Part shown: positions 29,708 to 38,828 of the stretch, piece after piece | Layout of the letters: each line of letters starts with the position of its first letter | How positions within the stretch are numbered: the stretch's first letter is position 1 | Assembly: GCA_016206925.1 (NCBI GenBank) | Contig: JACQQS010000014.1 | Location: 1-50,725 of the forward strand | Length of the DNA: 50,725 nucleotides | Direction: 5' to 3' | From: Candidatus Omnitrophota bacterium | GTDB taxonomy: Bacteria > Omnitrophota > Omnitrophia > Omnitrophales > JACQQS01 | Made by a program: the position numbers and the translations under genes | The notes under the pieces: generated by a model | The model's input: the letters and a program-made list of their open reading frames with translations, nothing else | Database searches by the model: none | What the model was told of the DNA's origin: nothing

Positions 29708-30411
29708 TTGATACGCTTTATTCGATTGACTCATCAACAAATTATAATCGGTGGTTGTACAAAAGCATTGAACAAGATCTTCGGTGCGCCAAGCAAGTGC
29801 TTGATGTGGGTAGTGGAATAGGAAGCATTGGTCAATACTTGGGTGAAGATGGAGTAAAACAGGTAATCCTAAGTGATCATTGCGAAAAAATGTTGGATTT
29901 ATTAAAGTTAAGGTTTAATCACTTATCAAACTATCGAATTGCTAAGCTGGATATTTCGGAGCAGCATATGTGCCGCTCGGTACCCATTGAATCTATAGAT
30001 GCTATCACGTGTATCAATGTATTGGAACACATCAAAGCAGACGCTGAGGCACTTCAGAATATGAGACGTTTACTTAGTCCTGGCGGGAGATTATTGTTAA
30101 TTGTTCCGGCTTTATCGTGGCTGTACGGTACGCTAGATAAATTGGGAGAGCATTATCGACGGTATGACAGAGAAGAACTAAATGAAAAGCTAAACAAAAG
30201 CGGCTTTGTAGTAGAGAAGCAACGTTGTATAAATTTTTTTGGCATATTCACTTGGTATTTAGCAGGGAAAATACTAAAGCAGAACAATTTCAACAAGGGA
30301 GCAAATCGATTACTAGACAAATTTATTCCCTTTCTTGAGTTTATCGAACGGTACTGGCGATTCCCGATTGGGCAGTCAATTGTAACATGCTGTAAAAAGG
30401 CCGGTTTCTAA
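29689..30411 (+). CDS. Class I SAM-dependent methyltransferase
   Basis: 240 residues. Motif I is VLDVGSGIGSIGQYLG near residues 38-53, with an acidic motif II in ILSDHCEKM and motif III in ITCINVLEHI near residue 103. LSPGGRLLLIVPAL follows and then a HYRRYD motif common in sugar or lipid methyltransferases (methyltransferase 11/23 type). It overlaps the GT2 gene by 19 bases, so the pair is translationally coupled and probably acts on the same glycan or lipid. A+T-rich like its partner. The exact substrate is not known. Confidence 0.82.
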   Translation: MATNDLIDTLYSIDSSTNYNRWLYKSIEQDLRCAKQVLDVGSGIGSIGQYLGEDGVKQVILSDHCEKMLDLLKLRFNHLSNYRIAKLDISEQHMCRSVPIESIDAITCINVLEHIKADAEALQNMRRLLSPGGRLLLIVPALSWLYGTLDKLGEHYRRYDREELNEKLNKSGFVVEKQRCINFFGIFTWYLAGKILKQNNFNKGANRLLDKFIPFLEFIERYWRFPIGQSIVTCCKKAGF

Positions 30412-30453
30412 AGGCTTTTAGCCATCTTAAATCCGGAAAAGAAACTTTTCGGC

Positions 30454-32022
30454 TCAGCGAAAAGGCAACGATATGAATCCGCGGTTTTCTAGGTCTACTA
30501 GATAGAACTCATAATTTGGAAAGTACGGAAGCAGTCTGATGTTCTCATTGCCGCGGTCGCGCGCGAAAATAATCGGGTTTTTGAAGTCAGGGTCGTTGCG
30601 TATAAAGTCGCGGTCGAGCGTGTAATTCTCAGGATGTTTTATGAAGAGAACAGCTTTTTTGATATCTCGTTCTTTAAGCTCTTGGTTGATCCAGAGTTGA
30701 TGCTCGTTAGCGGAAATCATGTACTCCCTTGCTTCACTGAGTCTGCCAATCGAAGACATGATGCAGATGACGAGTCCTGCCAAGCCGATGTATTTTGAAA
30801 CGCGCGGGAGTTTTTTGCTTAGCGATTGAAAATCGGTCAAAATAGCGTTAGAGATGCCCAAAACAACTAACCCGATTGATTCCGTAAGGTAAGTAGCTCC
30901 AAAAACGGTTATCCCGGCGTACCAATGCGGCGCGTAAGCAAGTTGAAGGCAGATCCATACGCTGAAAAGAAGAATGTGCCACGCGCCTCTTGAAAATAAT
31001 TTCCGCCACCAAATTGAAATGGCTAAAAGCCCAGCCCACGTTGAGCCGAAAAGCCACTCCACAAACTTATATGTTCTTATGAGAATGTTAAGTATCACTG
31101 TTTTTGGCAAATGACTTGGGTAATGTTCGTTAAACCACCGATGCACGCTGGAGCTCTCGGCTTGATCGGCAGACTTTTCCCAAGCATTAGATCCGTTGTG
31201 GCGATACGGCGCGTGGGTTTCGAAATATAACCCGTAGGGTGTTTTAAAATAAGAACCCGTTACGGTCTTGTTGTAGATAAAAAAAAGACATACAACAGTT
31301 GCAAGAGGCAAGAGAATAGCAGCCATTGTGACTTTAGTTAATGCTAGCATTTTTTTAAAAAGGCGGATCAAGGCATGGATCGCAAAGGGCACTATGAATC
31401 CAATAGCGGTGATGGGTCTCGTAAGGAATGCGAAACCCCATGCGCTGCTTAAAATAAGACCCCATCTAGCAGATCCATTTTTAATTAGTTTTACGTAGGC
31501 CAGGAAAAAGACTAGTAAGGATGTTGCGCACGAAAGGTGGGATAAAAGTAAGGCTGTCTGAACAAAGATAGCCGGCGAAACCGCGGTTAGAAAAAGAGCA
31601 AGCCAGGCAGTTTTCCTGTCAAACAATTCAAAACCAATCGCGTAGATCAGAAGGAGGTGAAGTCCATAAATCGTAATAGGATTTGCATATGGAATTCCGA
31701 GCAGGACAAAAGGTGCGAGCGTTAGGCCAAACCCTGGGAAATATACCGATGCGTATATACCTTCGTTAATAACGTGAAAAGCATCGAAGAATAAATGTTC
31801 GGGGTGAGTGGGATTGGCAATTCGGCCACGGAGAAATGTCTCAGCTTGCAGCAAATAGCTCATTTCGTCGTGAATCAGCGGGATAAAGAACCGTGAGAGA
31901 TAACTGTAGAGTCCGGCAATACTCATCATGCCAAAGATAAAAAATAAGACGGTGGTACGAGAATCGATTGCCCGAACAAGGTGAAATGCAATGAATTTTT
32001 TTCCTTTACGGTGACTTTCCAA
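30454..32022 (-). CDS. GT39-like membrane glycosyltransferase
   Basis: 522 residues with about ten to eleven membrane segments. The first loop contains IHDEMSYLLQAETFLRG with the acidic DE pair of GT-C enzymes, followed by SVYFPGFGLTLAPF. The last about 100 residues are hydrophilic. The start is a TTG at 32022 preceded by GGGG nine bases upstream; no ATG gives the family N-terminus. It is convergent with the methyltransferase gene (42-base gap) and divergent from the tRNA gene. The acceptor is unknown. Overall layout resembles the other GT-C genes in the window, but sequence identity among them looks low. Confidence 0.75.
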   Translation of the reverse strand: MESHRKGKKFIAFHLVRAIDSRTTVLFFIFGMMSIAGLYSYLSRFFIPLIHDEMSYLLQAETFLRGRIANPTHPEHLFFDAFHVINEGIYASVYFPGFGLTLAPFVLLGIPYANPITIYGLHLLLIYAIGFELFDRKTAWLALFLTAVSPAIFVQTALLLSHLSCATSLLVFFLAYVKLIKNGSARWGLILSSAWGFAFLTRPITAIGFIVPFAIHALIRLFKKMLALTKVTMAAILLPLATVVCLFFIYNKTVTGSYFKTPYGLYFETHAPYRHNGSNAWEKSADQAESSSVHRWFNEHYPSHLPKTVILNILIRTYKFVEWLFGSTWAGLLAISIWWRKLFSRGAWHILLFSVWICLQLAYAPHWYAGITVFGATYLTESIGLVVLGISNAILTDFQSLSKKLPRVSKYIGLAGLVICIMSSIGRLSEAREYMISANEHQLWINQELKERDIKKAVLFIKHPENYTLDRDFIRNDPDFKNPIIFARDRGNENIRLLPYFPNYEFYLVDLENRGFISLPFR

Positions 32023-32124
32023 TTCTATACCCCGCTACTTCGGTTTGGATTCTTATGATCGGCCTGTTTGAATCGGCGCTTCACTCTACATTTTGTCATC
32101 GTTTTGAGGAGGTTTATTGTAGCG

Positions 32125-32154
32125 TTGGATATTGGAATAGAATTTTGATATTAT
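32125..32154 (+). promoter_or_regulatory. Promoter of tRNA-Ile(CAU)
   Basis: TTGGAT at 32125-32130, an 18-base spacer and TATTAT at 32149-32154, with transcription expected near 32161, 18 bases before the tRNA. Confidence 0.5.
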
Positions 32155-32178
32155 TCTTGCTCGTCGGATAACAATAAC

Positions 32179-32252
<74 letters not shown>

Positions 32253-32296
32253 CTCTTGCAAATTGACAGATATTTCAAGGGAATGCTTGCAGCTTT

Positions 32297-34450
32297 ATGC
32301 TTGAAAGTCTGAAGTCAAAAGATTTTCCCACCGCAGTCTGGAAGCAGAATACGGGTATCTTTCTCGTCAGCTTTCTCATCCTTTATTTGGAATTGGCCTT
32401 AATTCGGTGGGTCGGTTCGGAAGTTCGCATATTTGCATATCTGAGCAATTTTGTTTTAATCGCCTGTTTTCTTGGCGTAGGCATTGGGTGCTTCCAGGCC
32501 GACTTGCCTTTTAAAGCTATAAATTCCCTCCGATCGCTCCTCATCTTGGTTTTTATCATTTCGGAACCTGCTGGAATACGCTTCTTACCATCGTTACGCC
32601 GTATCACTGAATGGCTTGGAATATTTACCGATTCGGTTATTTGGAATGAGGCGCTTTTGGCACACGGATCCTTGGCTAATAAGATTTTTGCGGCTGTACT
32701 CGGATCCATATTGACACTCTTCCTCTTTGTATTGATTGCTTATATTTTTGTTCCGTTAGGGAGAAGACTCGGCGCACTGTTGCAGTTCCATCCACGTACC
32801 GTTATAGCGTATTCCGTAAATATTCTTGGGAGTTTGGTTGGTACGTGGGTCTTCACGGGTTTTTCTTTTTTAGAGACGGCTCCGATCATTTGGTTTTATA
32901 TTTTTCTTTTCCTTTTCAGCTTTTATTTCCCTAAGAAGTTTTCCGAGCGCGTGTGGTGGATTGTTTCCATTGCGGGAATTATCTTGTCACTTCTTCCATT
33001 CCGCTCCGAATTTTCCGAGATACGCTGGTCTCCGTATCACAAGTTTGGTTTAAAGCCCTTGTGGACTCGTGATGGAAAACTGCTGCAAGGCACGCTTGTG
33101 AATGTGAATAACACGGTTTATCAGATAATATCGAATCGTTCCCCCGCGTTTTTAAAGGAATTTGCTCAATACTTTGACAAGAATGAAGCGGCAATCGGTC
33201 ATTACGATATACCCTATCACTTTGTGAATAAGGTGAGCCACGCATTGGTGGTAGGTGCCGGCAGTGGCAATGACTGCGCTGCTGCTTTACGCAATAACGT
33301 GGATCATGTTGATTGTGTGGATATTGATCCTGTGATATTTGAAATTGGGAAACAATTCCACCCTGAAAAACCCTACGAGGATCCGCGGATTCGTATTTTT
33401 GTAGACGACGCGCGGGCCTTTTTTGAAAAAAGTCGGTCAAAGTATGATCTGATTTGGTTTGGTTTTCTAGATGCCCATTCCTTGGCATCTTCCTACAATA
33501 ATATCCGCCTCGACCATTATGTCTATACGCTGGAGAGTTTGGAAAAAGCCAGGAGTTTGTTGAACGAACAAGGAGTTATGGTAATGCTGTTCGCGGCGCA
33601 GCGTGAGTGGATCGCCGAGCGGCTTTTTGGTTTGTTTAGAGAAGTTTTTAAGCACGAGCCGCTTGCTTTTTATCATCGGAGGGATGACAATTATAACGGA
33701 ATCGTATTGATCGGCAGTAATGCTGATTTTACAGCAAAGCTGGCCTCACTCGACAACGACGTGCGGGATTTTATAGAGCATAACCGCGTTCGATATGAGC
33801 CTGGGATTCGCTTATCAACTGACGACTGGCCTTTTCTATACCTTGAAGGAAGGCAGATACCTTCGTTGCATTTAATTCTTTCTTCCATACTGATACTTTG
33901 TTTCCTATTTTTCCGAAGAAGGATTCTCTGCGCGAATATCATAATCGAATGGCATTTTTTCTTTTTGGGGGCCGGTTTTTTGCTTCTTGAAGTTCAAGCC
34001 ATTACGAAAGGCGCGTTGCTGTTTGGCTCTACCTGGATCGTCAACATCATTATCATTTCTCAAGTTCTTGTTTGGATTCTCCTCAGCAACTATTTTTCAA
34101 CGAAATTTCCTTTGAAGCGGATTGGATCTGTTATGATGTTCTTGTTTCTTGATTTGGCGGCCTTTTATTTCGTACCCCTAAAGGTTTTCTTCCTGTTAAA
34201 CTTTGGTTTGCGTTTGATTTTGGGATCGCTTTTTCTCACGTTGCCTGTTTTCTTTGGCGGCATTCTCTTTATATCGTATTTTAAAGATGCGAAACGAAAA
34301 GATCATGCGTTAGGTTCGAATCTAATCGGCGCGCTGTGCGGCGGATTGCTGGAATCGGTTGCTTTCCTTTTTGGATTCAAAGCCTTATTGATTCCTGCCA
34401 GCTTATTTTACCTAGCGGCATATTACGCGCGTGGCATTCAGAAGGATTGA
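32297..34450 (+). CDS. Membrane protein with central spermidine-synthase-like domain (copy 1)
   Basis: 717 residues. About seven membrane segments (residues 30-250) precede a soluble SAM-fold domain (about 250-515) and five or six further membrane segments (about 520-710). The soluble part has VVGAGSGNDCAAAL near residue 318, VDCVDIDPVIFEIG near 337, a DDARAFF motif near 373 and NNIRLDHYVYT near 401, the layout of spermidine-synthase-like methyltransferase-fold domains. In true aminopropyltransferases the catalytic motif is VDSSDP; here the aligned stretch is IWFGFLDAHS, so the first aspartate is missing and only the second position keeps Asp. Function is therefore open. It heads a run with a second copy, a phosphotransferase-like gene and a PIG-V-like gene. 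Confidence 0.75.
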   Translation: MLESLKSKDFPTAVWKQNTGIFLVSFLILYLELALIRWVGSEVRIFAYLSNFVLIACFLGVGIGCFQADLPFKAINSLRSLLILVFIISEPAGIRFLPSLRRITEWLGIFTDSVIWNEALLAHGSLANKIFAAVLGSILTLFLFVLIAYIFVPLGRRLGALLQFHPRTVIAYSVNILGSLVGTWVFTGFSFLETAPIIWFYIFLFLFSFYFPKKFSERVWWIVSIAGIILSLLPFRSEFSEIRWSPYHKFGLKPLWTRDGKLLQGTLVNVNNTVYQIISNRSPAFLKEFAQYFDKNEAAIGHYDIPYHFVNKVSHALVVGAGSGNDCAAALRNNVDHVDCVDIDPVIFEIGKQFHPEKPYEDPRIRIFVDDARAFFEKSRSKYDLIWFGFLDAHSLASSYNNIRLDHYVYTLESLEKARSLLNEQGVMVMLFAAQREWIAERLFGLFREVFKHEPLAFYHRRDDNYNGIVLIGSNADFTAKLASLDNDVRDFIEHNRVRYEPGIRLSTDDWPFLYLEGRQIPSLHLILSSILILCFLFFRRRILCANIIIEWHFFFLGAGFLLLEVQAITKGALLFGSTWIVNIIIISQVLVWILLSNYFSTKFPLKRIGSVMMFLFLDLAAFYFVPLKVFFLLNFGLRLILGSLFLTLPVFFGGILFISYFKDAKRKDHALGSNLIGALCGGLLESVAFLFGFKALLIPASLFYLAAYYARGIQKD

Positions 34451-34487
34451 TTTGCATTGTGATAACCGGTACAAATTCATAACCTCG

Positions 34488-36671
34488 ATGACGACCAGGC
34501 CGAGGGCTTTAAGTCATATTATCGATCTGTTTTCGGTCAGTTTCGTCGTGCTATTTTTTGAGCTCGTTTTTATCCGCTGGATCGCCGCTTTCGTTCCCTT
34601 CGTCACTTTCTTTTCAAACCTGGTCCTCATCGGTTCATTTGTCGGAATGTCGCTGGGCTGTCTCGCTTCGAACCATAGGCATGACTGGCTGCCTCGCGTT
34701 CCGCGCGCAATGCTTTTTCTGGTAGCGGTGTCGGGGGTAATTTGGATTTTAGTGTCTAGCGGTGCTTTTGACGCAAGTGTGGACAACCACGATCAGATAT
34801 TTTTTGGTACGACCTGGCAGCCGCAGAACTTTCGGGGATTTCTGGTCCCGGTCGAGCTAGTTCTATCCATAATATTTTTGCTGATCATTTTTATTTTTGC
34901 CGGTTTAGGGCAGCTCATTGGGCGTTTGTTTCAGAAGATTCGGAATCGGATTTACGCATATTCATCCAATATTGCCGGCAGTTTGTTTGGAATCATATTT
35001 TTTACGTTTCTCGCCTATCTCTCCCTCCCGCCCTTTTGGTGGTTTCTCTTTGGATTCCTGCCGCTTGTATTTCTTGTATTTCGCCACGTGAAGAACCGCA
35101 CAAATAGGGTATGGATAACTTTGGGAGTGACGCTTGCTTTTGTTTTTGCTCTCGGGCGGGGTTTGACAGGCCTGGAAACATTTTGGTCGCCCTACTATCG
35201 CATTGATTATGACAAGAAGCAGGGCACCGTCACCGTAAATTTCATCGGACATCAAAGTATGTTTGATCGAAACGTAAAAGGATTTGCATATTCTCTGCCG
35301 TATCTTTTCACCAAGGATGCCGGACTGCCGGCGATAAAAGACGTTCTTGTAATCGGAGCGGGAACCGGCAACGACATGGCGCACGCACTTATGCACGGTG
35401 TAGTAAACGTGGATGCCGTCGAAATTGACCCCGTCATTGCCTCCATCGGAAAAAAAGATCATCCCAACCAGCCGTACAGCGATCCCCGTGTGCGTTTCCA
35501 CATTGATGATGGGCGTGCTTTCCTTGCCAAAACGGAAAAGAAATACGATTTGATCGTGTATGCCTTGGTGGATTCCCTCACACTGCATACCAGCTACTCC
35601 AGCGTCCGGCTTGAAAGCTATTTATTTACCGAAGAAGCATTTCGATCGGTTAAGGAACACCTGAGTCCCCAAGGAATTTTCGTTGCCTACAATTATTACC
35701 GGGAAGGCTGGCTGGTTGTGCGGATTAATAACTTGTTGAAACGGGTTTTTGAGGATGACCCGCTTGTTATTTCCATCCCTTCAAAGGACGAAATCAGCGA
35801 CACAGAGCCGGAAGGCAATAAGCACACGGTGCTTATGACCGGCAATATCGGCGCCGTTCGGGGGCATTTCGAACGCTGGAAACACTATACGCTCGGCGTG
35901 ACGGGCACGGGCCGGGACGGCCGGGTGGGCGGATTCGGAGCGGATGCGCAGGAAATTTCGGAAGCTGACAGCAGGATATTTCCCAGCCAAGTGCGGGTCA
36001 CAAAGCAGATCCACTTGCCGCGTGATGACTGGCCTTTTGTTTACTTGAAAGAACCAAAGATTCCCGATCAAAATTTAAGGATGATATTGATTATCCTTTT
36101 CCTTTCCACACTATGCTTCGCTTACTTTAAACCGTCCGGACCGGCCGGGATTAGCCGGCATTTTTTCTTTCTGGGGGCCGGATTCATGCTGATCGAAACG
36201 CTAAATGTTGTCCGGCTTTCTGTTCTTTTTGGTTCGACTTGGGTGGTTAGCTCGATCGTTTTCTCGGCGATTTTAATCATGGCCCTTTTAAGCAATATTT
36301 ACTGTCTCGCCGTTCATCCTAAGAATACTCTGCCTTATTATGCCGGGCTTGTTTTTTTTCTGGCCCTCGGCGGTTTTGCGGACGTAAACGTTTTACTTGC
36401 CCTGCCGCTTACATCGCGCATAATGTCCTCGATATTTTTGTTCTTTACTCCAATATTCTTTGCCGGTGTCATATTTGCCAGCTCATTTGAAAAGAGCAAG
36501 GCGCCCAATACCGATTTTGCAAGCAACGTTTTGGGAGTAGTGCTTGGCGCTTTATTGGAAAGCTTAACTCTTGTTACGGGCTACCGGTTTATGATTTGGG
36601 TGATCATGGTCTGCTATCTTTTATCGATTAAGAACTTACGGTTGCTACGCCGCGCCAAAATCCTTAAATAG
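34488..36671 (+). CDS. Membrane protein with central spermidine-synthase-like domain (copy 2)
   Basis: 727 residues and a paralogue of the preceding gene: membrane block (residues 10-225), SAM-fold domain with VIGAGTGNDMAHAL near 288, VEIDPVIASIG near 309 and IDDGRAFLAK near 341, then a second membrane block (530-725). The aligned catalytic stretch is IVYALVDSLT, again lacking the first aspartate of VDSSDP. The two copies share strings such as IRW, SNLVLIG/SNFVLIA, DDWPF.YL and FFFLGAGF. ATG 34488 is preferred; GTG 34431 would overlap the end of copy 1 and add 19 residues outside the shared region. A gene duplication is the simplest origin; both copies look intact, which argues for distinct roles or a heteromer. 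Confidence 0.75.
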   Translation: MTTRPRALSHIIDLFSVSFVVLFFELVFIRWIAAFVPFVTFFSNLVLIGSFVGMSLGCLASNHRHDWLPRVPRAMLFLVAVSGVIWILVSSGAFDASVDNHDQIFFGTTWQPQNFRGFLVPVELVLSIIFLLIIFIFAGLGQLIGRLFQKIRNRIYAYSSNIAGSLFGIIFFTFLAYLSLPPFWWFLFGFLPLVFLVFRHVKNRTNRVWITLGVTLAFVFALGRGLTGLETFWSPYYRIDYDKKQGTVTVNFIGHQSMFDRNVKGFAYSLPYLFTKDAGLPAIKDVLVIGAGTGNDMAHALMHGVVNVDAVEIDPVIASIGKKDHPNQPYSDPRVRFHIDDGRAFLAKTEKKYDLIVYALVDSLTLHTSYSSVRLESYLFTEEAFRSVKEHLSPQGIFVAYNYYREGWLVVRINNLLKRVFEDDPLVISIPSKDEISDTEPEGNKHTVLMTGNIGAVRGHFERWKHYTLGVTGTGRDGRVGGFGADAQEISEADSRIFPSQVRVTKQIHLPRDDWPFVYLKEPKIPDQNLRMILIILFLSTLCFAYFKPSGPAGISRHFFFLGAGFMLIETLNVVRLSVLFGSTWVVSSIVFSAILIMALLSNIYCLAVHPKNTLPYYAGLVFFLALGGFADVNVLLALPLTSRIMSSIFLFFTPIFFAGVIFASSFEKSKAPNTDFASNVLGVVLGALLESLTLVTGYRFMIWVIMVCYLLSIKNLRLLRRAKILK

Positions 36672-36700
36672 AATCTATCCAATGCCGCAAATCCTTAAAT
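36658..36700. repeat. 12-base direct repeat at a gene junction
   Basis: AAATCCTTAAAT occurs at 36658-36669 and 36689-36700, 31 bases apart. The first copy runs into the stop of the spermidine-synthase-like gene and the second into the ATG of the next gene, as if a short duplication set the junction. Confidence 0.6.
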
Positions 36701-38828
36701 GAAATTCTGGAAACGAATTTTCAGTTTGATTCTATTTGCGGGGGTAATGAATGCAGTCGATGTTTTTCTCATCGGGATGTTTGCCGAAGGCTATCTCCGA
36801 AACCCTGAGGTTTCCGCGTACCAGAGGGTTGATTTTTTCTATGCCTCTTTTCTGACCAATTTTCTTTTTTGGCTCTATCCGGCGCTCCTGCTCACCAGCA
36901 GAAGATTACTGGGAAGGGTAATAGGCATTGCGCTCGGGCTTGTTTTCAGCCTCCTTTATGCCGCTAGTTGGAGCTCGTACCGCTTTTTACATCATTTTCT
37001 CAATGGGGAGGACATCCGCTTTATTTTTCATAATCCTCTGCAGATTGCACTGCATATTCTCTCAATCAATCCGGTATCGTTTCTCACGCTTCTCTTCACG
37101 GCACTTTTGGCGCTTGCTTTTATGGTGCTGCTTACCTCGGCCATACCGTGGCTTTTAGACAAAGTGCGTTCCCGCAGCCTAATGGTTTCTGCCGGTGGAA
37201 CGGCCGCGGTTTTTTTTGCTTTTTTAATTTTTAAATCTGTCCCAGTGGCTTTTGCTTTTTCCCGCGCCGGCGTAATTCCGGGCTCCAATCAAAATATGAT
37301 TAAGGAAAGTTTGGAGTTGTTCAGCAAGCACGTCGCTCCGCCCTCGACGCTTTTTTCAGATCTGTTTTTCCGTCATGAGCGAAAGGAAATTTTCGAGGAT
37401 CTAACATTCGGAAGCGAAAATTTATTGAGCCAATGGCACAGACAGGAACCCCTGACGAGTTTTCGCAATCGTGTACTGCCTGACCTCCAGCGCTATCCGG
37501 TTATTGTCGTTATGGTGGAATCGCTGAGGAGTGATGTATTAGAACATCCGGAAGTGATGCCGAATCTGGCGGGCCTAGCCAAAGAAAGTCTGGTATTTCC
37601 TAACGCTTTTGCAACAAGCTCACATTCTGACTATGCCGATACAGCCGTACTTTCGTCTCATTATCCTCTTAGATCAACGCAGCACCATTATTATCCAAAG
37701 AACATTCCTTATCCGCGAGTTCTCGTGTACGATGTTTTGAAAGTGTTAGGCTACGCGACGGCTGTATTTTCGGCTCAGAATGAAAGTTGGGGTGATATGC
37801 GGAATTACCTGGAAACGGGATACCTGGACGTTTTCTTCGATGCCACATCGGCGACGGGGCCGGAGGAGCTTTACGTTCCTTTCGGAGATACGGGCTTTGA
37901 GAAATTTTTTGCGCGCATGGAACATGCGGGAAAGCTGGATGACAGGATTGTTTTGGAAAAAGCTTTGGACTGGCTTGATAGCGTAAACAACCGGAACTTT
38001 TTCTTGTTGTTGAACTTTCAGCGGTCTCATTTTCCCTATCTTTGGCCGGATGATTTCAAGCCGCCGCTGGAGCCGTTTGAAATTGATTTCGGTAAGATTC
38101 AGTTTGGATCGTATCCCAAATCAACCGTTCCCGCCATGAAGAATCGATATTTCAACTCGCTTTCCTATATTGACATGCAAATAGGGAAACTGCTCGAATA
38201 TCTTAAGGCAGCCGGTATTTATGATGAGACAGTCCTTGTGGTCACGGGCGACAACGGCGAGGCGTTTTATGAGCATAATATTGCCTGCCATGCCTCGGAA
38301 CTTTACAACGAAGTCATCCGCGTCCCCATCATAATTAAGTCGCCGCAAAGTCAGGAGCGCGGCGAACGAAATGATTACGTCCAGCATATCGATATTCCTC
38401 CTTCCATTTTCCATTTACTCGGCATTGAAAGCCACCCTTCGTTTCAGGGTTTGAATTTATTCCAAAAAATCCATTGGGAGCGGAGGCCGATATTTTTGGT
38501 GGCGCAGACGGGGCTTGCTGATCAGGAGGCTGTTATCCTGGGAAAGTGGAAGTTGATCAGGGATTTAGGTTTTGCCCGGAGAAACAGGCTCTATAACCTA
38601 AGAAATGATTTTGAAGAACGTGAAAATCTTGTCGCGGACAATCCGGCACTAGCGAACCTCTTGAGACAATTGCTGACCAGACAATTGCTCGCTGAGTGGC
38701 ATGATATTCAAATTGATTTTTATGAGGATTCGGAGAAAAGAAAAACATATTACCCGCCTCGAATTCTCCCCCTTTCCGAATTCATACTGACGGCCTATCA
38801 AGCGGATGCGGTTGAGCAGGAACAATGA
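36699..38828 (+). CDS. Sulfatase/phosphoglycerol-transferase-like membrane protein
   Basis: 709 residues. Five membrane segments (about residues 8-190) anchor a large extracytoplasmic alkaline-phosphatase-superfamily domain. It has VIVVMVESLRSDV near residue 268 and a serine/threonine-rich ATSSHSDYADT stretch near 305 where the nucleophile is expected. VVTGDNGEAFYEHN near 513 and a His/Glu metal site after it match LTA-synthase, phosphoethanolamine-transferase and sulfatase relatives. There is no C-x-P-x-R sulfatase motif, so a phospho-group transferase or hydrolase on a cell-surface glycan is more likely than a sulfatase. The ATG overlaps a small direct repeat; the stop overlaps the next start (ATGA). 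Confidence 0.78.
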   Translation: MKFWKRIFSLILFAGVMNAVDVFLIGMFAEGYLRNPEVSAYQRVDFFYASFLTNFLFWLYPALLLTSRRLLGRVIGIALGLVFSLLYAASWSSYRFLHHFLNGEDIRFIFHNPLQIALHILSINPVSFLTLLFTALLALAFMVLLTSAIPWLLDKVRSRSLMVSAGGTAAVFFAFLIFKSVPVAFAFSRAGVIPGSNQNMIKESLELFSKHVAPPSTLFSDLFFRHERKEIFEDLTFGSENLLSQWHRQEPLTSFRNRVLPDLQRYPVIVVMVESLRSDVLEHPEVMPNLAGLAKESLVFPNAFATSSHSDYADTAVLSSHYPLRSTQHHYYPKNIPYPRVLVYDVLKVLGYATAVFSAQNESWGDMRNYLETGYLDVFFDATSATGPEELYVPFGDTGFEKFFARMEHAGKLDDRIVLEKALDWLDSVNNRNFFLLLNFQRSHFPYLWPDDFKPPLEPFEIDFGKIQFGSYPKSTVPAMKNRYFNSLSYIDMQIGKLLEYLKAAGIYDETVLVVTGDNGEAFYEHNIACHASELYNEVIRVPIIIKSPQSQERGERNDYVQHIDIPPSIFHLLGIESHPSFQGLNLFQKIHWERRPIFLVAQTGLADQEAVILGKWKLIRDLGFARRNRLYNLRNDFEERENLVADNPALANLLRQLLTRQLLAEWHDIQIDFYEDSEKRKTYYPPRILPLSEFILTAYQADAVEQEQ

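Noticed and set aside
32297..36671. Spermidine synthase as the function of the tandem membrane proteins
   Set aside because: The catalytic first aspartate is missing in both and the domain is enclosed by membrane blocks.
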